A stretch of DNA of 45,006 nucleotides from Streptacidiphilus anmyonensis (lineage in GTDB: Bacteria; Actinomycetota; Actinomycetes; Streptomycetales; Streptomycetaceae): contig NZ_BBPQ01000008.1 of the NCBI RefSeq assembly GCF_000787855.1, positions 33,132-78,137 on the forward strand. The letters are read 5' to 3'. This document shows, in pieces, positions 43,814-45,006 of this stretch. How positions within the stretch are numbered: the stretch's first letter is position 1; each line of letters starts with the position of its first letter. A program made the position numbers and the translations under genes. The notes under the pieces are model-generated. The model was given only the letters and a program-made list of their open reading frames with translations, did no database searches and was not told the origin of the DNA.

Positions 43814-45006
43814 TCAGGCCAGCTCGACGACCCAGATCGGAACGCGCGTCTCCGCGGCGTCCGCGTCCCAGTCCCAGTCCCAATCCTCGTCCTCGTCCCA
43901 GTCCTCGTCCTCGTCCTCGTCCTCGTCCTCAGCACTCTCGGCGACCCGCCCGGGCCAGTGGGCGACCAGCTCCGCCGCCGAGTCGACGGGGAGGAAGGGC
44001 ACGGGGGCGTCCAGGGTCTGCGCGGGGGTGCGTGAGGTCGTACCGCAGTACAGGCCGGCGTCCTCGGCCGGGAGGTAGGCGTAGAAGGTGGCGGGGCCGC
44101 TGCGCCCGGCCGTGGCGAGACGGTCCCGCAGGGTCGTCGACAGCCCTTCGAGCAGCGACGGGAGATCGTCCGCCGCGGGGTCGTCCAGCAGCTCGGGCTC
44201 GAGGCGGACCCGGTTCACGAGCGTCTCGATCCTGCGGTCGGCCGGTTCGAGCAGCAGCGGCGCGTCCGCGAGCTCGGCGAAGCGGTCGGCGAGAGTCCCT
44301 CCCGTCAGGACCGGCTCCCGCTCCGTGCGACCGGGCAGAACCGGGACGTAGCCGCGCGCCCGCTCCCGGATCCAGACCTGCCGGACGCAGAACGCCGACC
44401 AGACCGGCGCGGCCAGCAACGGCGCCAGCGCCCAGACGAATCCCTCGCCCAGCAGCCACAGACCGGCGGCGAGCAGGCCGAACTGCGCGGCGTCCTCCGC
44501 CAGAAGACGCCGGGCCGCAGTCGCCCCCGAGGGATTGCGCCTCCGCGCCCAGCCGCGGTTGAGCAGGACGAACAGCCCGAGCGCCACACCGAGCGCCGCC
44601 AGGCCGAACGTGCCGTCGGGCGGCCCGTCCACCGCCCAGTCCGTCGTGCCGTCGAGGTCGACACCGAGGATGCGGCCGCGCCAGACGTGGGCGTTCAGCA
44701 CCGTGCCGGTGCTCCGCAGCGCCGCCGCCCGGCCGACCAGCGGGCCGTCGCCGAAGTCGGTCCAGCTGTTGAGGCTGCCGTCCGCCGTCACCAGCGACAC
44801 GGCCGGCCACCCGGCCCCGGCCGGGGTCCGCACGCCGTTCACGGTCGTCGCGACGACACCCCGGCAGTCGGCGGTCACGACCTGGTCCACGCACGGCGGC
44901 GCGGTGCGGTAGGCGTGCGCGGAGAGCACCGGGCCGGTCGCCAGGACGACGACGGCCAGCCCGCCGCCGCCGAGCAGCGGCACCAGCCAGCCGAACCAGC
45001 GGGACT
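43814..45006 (-). CDS. Membrane protein with an Asp/Glu/Trp-repeat tail (5' end outside the window)
   Basis: At least 397 residues; the frame stays open to the window edge, so the N-terminus is missing (the visible start reads RWFGWLVPLLGGGGLAVVVLA, a membrane helix). An extracytoplasmic domain with two Cys follows (CVDQVVTADC). Two or three more hydrophobic segments come next (LAALGVALGLFVLLN, FGLLAAGLWLLGEGFVWALAPLLAAPVW), then a ~170-residue cytoplasmic domain. Just before the end is a run of about 27 residues made almost only of Asp, Glu and Trp (EDEDW and DWDWD units), encoded by near-repeats of GTCCTC and GTCCCA (plus strand). I do not recognise the family. Confidence 0.75.
   Translation of the reverse strand, partial: SRWFGWLVPLLGGGGLAVVVLATGPVLSAHAYRTAPPCVDQVVTADCRGVVATTVNGVRTPAGAGWPAVSLVTADGSLNSWTDFGDGPLVGRAAALRSTGTVLNAHVWRGRILGVDLDGTTDWAVDGPPDGTFGLAALGVALGLFVLLNRGWARRRNPSGATAARRLLAEDAAQFGLLAAGLWLLGEGFVWALAPLLAAPVWSAFCVRQVWIRERARGYVPVLPGRTEREPVLTGGTLADRFAELADAPLLLEPADRRIETLVNRVRLEPELLDDPAADDLPSLLEGLSTTLRDRLATAGRSGPATFYAYLPAEDAGLYCGTTSRTPAQTLDAPVPFLPVDSAAELVAHWPGRVAESAEDEDEDEDEDWDEDEDWDWDWDADAAETRVPIWVVELA

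Overview
The window is high-GC actinobacterial DNA (ribosome sites of the GGAG type, many GTG starts, strong G/C bias at third codon positions). The gene set (Hanks-type kinase, mycothiol-isomerase-like DinB protein, vitamin B12 genes, argCJBDR order, cyclodipeptide synthase) and the dispersed hairpin repeats point to a Streptomycetaceae chromosome (Streptomyces, Kitasatospora or Streptacidiphilus). Everything is read from sequence alone; no database was searched.

Layout. 1-2.3 kb: a 13-bp tandem repeat, a PabB-type chorismate-using enzyme, a tRNA array (Gly, Cys, and three identical Val genes) with its own promoter and a strong terminator, and a tiny membrane protein. 2.7-5.6 kb: a transmembrane Ser/Thr kinase and a TIGR03086 protein. 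5.6-13.4 kb (minus strand): an rRNA 2'-O-methyltransferase and three corrin/siroheme genes (CysG/CobA type, a BluB-CobT fusion with about 730 low-complexity N-terminal residues, CbiE-CbiT). 13.7-18.0 kb: two GNAT acetyltransferases flanking metNIQ, the methionine ABC importer. metN is preceded by a probably leaderless 32-codon Cys/Met-rich leader ORF that looks like an attenuator. 18.3-24.4 kb: a flavin monooxygenase behind a perfect 24-bp operator, a region-4-only sigma-like protein, PlsC, a TPR protein, a beta-sandwich protein, and a divergent SDR/HxlR pair.

24.4-27.3 kb holds argGH with a double ARG box, and 38.8-43.8 kb holds argCJBDR. The 11.5 kb between them is accessory: a TetR/PEBP pair around a concentric palindromic operator, a serine hydrolase, a transsulfuration enzyme with a divergent Lrp regulator, two small proteins, and a compact biosynthetic locus at 33.1-38.7 kb. 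That locus is the most interesting part of the window. It contains a cyclodipeptide synthase with every AlbC-type catalytic residue, translationally coupled to an ANL (AMP-forming) ligase and followed by a DUF3050 protein that I read as a heme-oxygenase-like metal oxidase. A divergent SAM methyltransferase and a convergent cytochrome P450 flank the operon. I infer a modified 2,5-diketopiperazine pathway and know of no described one with this enzyme set.

How the parts work together: the arginine genes appear controlled by the locally encoded ArgR through ARG boxes over the argG and argC promoters. The corrin genes share a direction and supply siroheme and B12. metNIQ imports methionine and seems to sense Cys/Met through its leader peptide. 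The window ends inside a membrane protein with an Asp/Glu/Trp-repeat tail, whose 5' end is missing.
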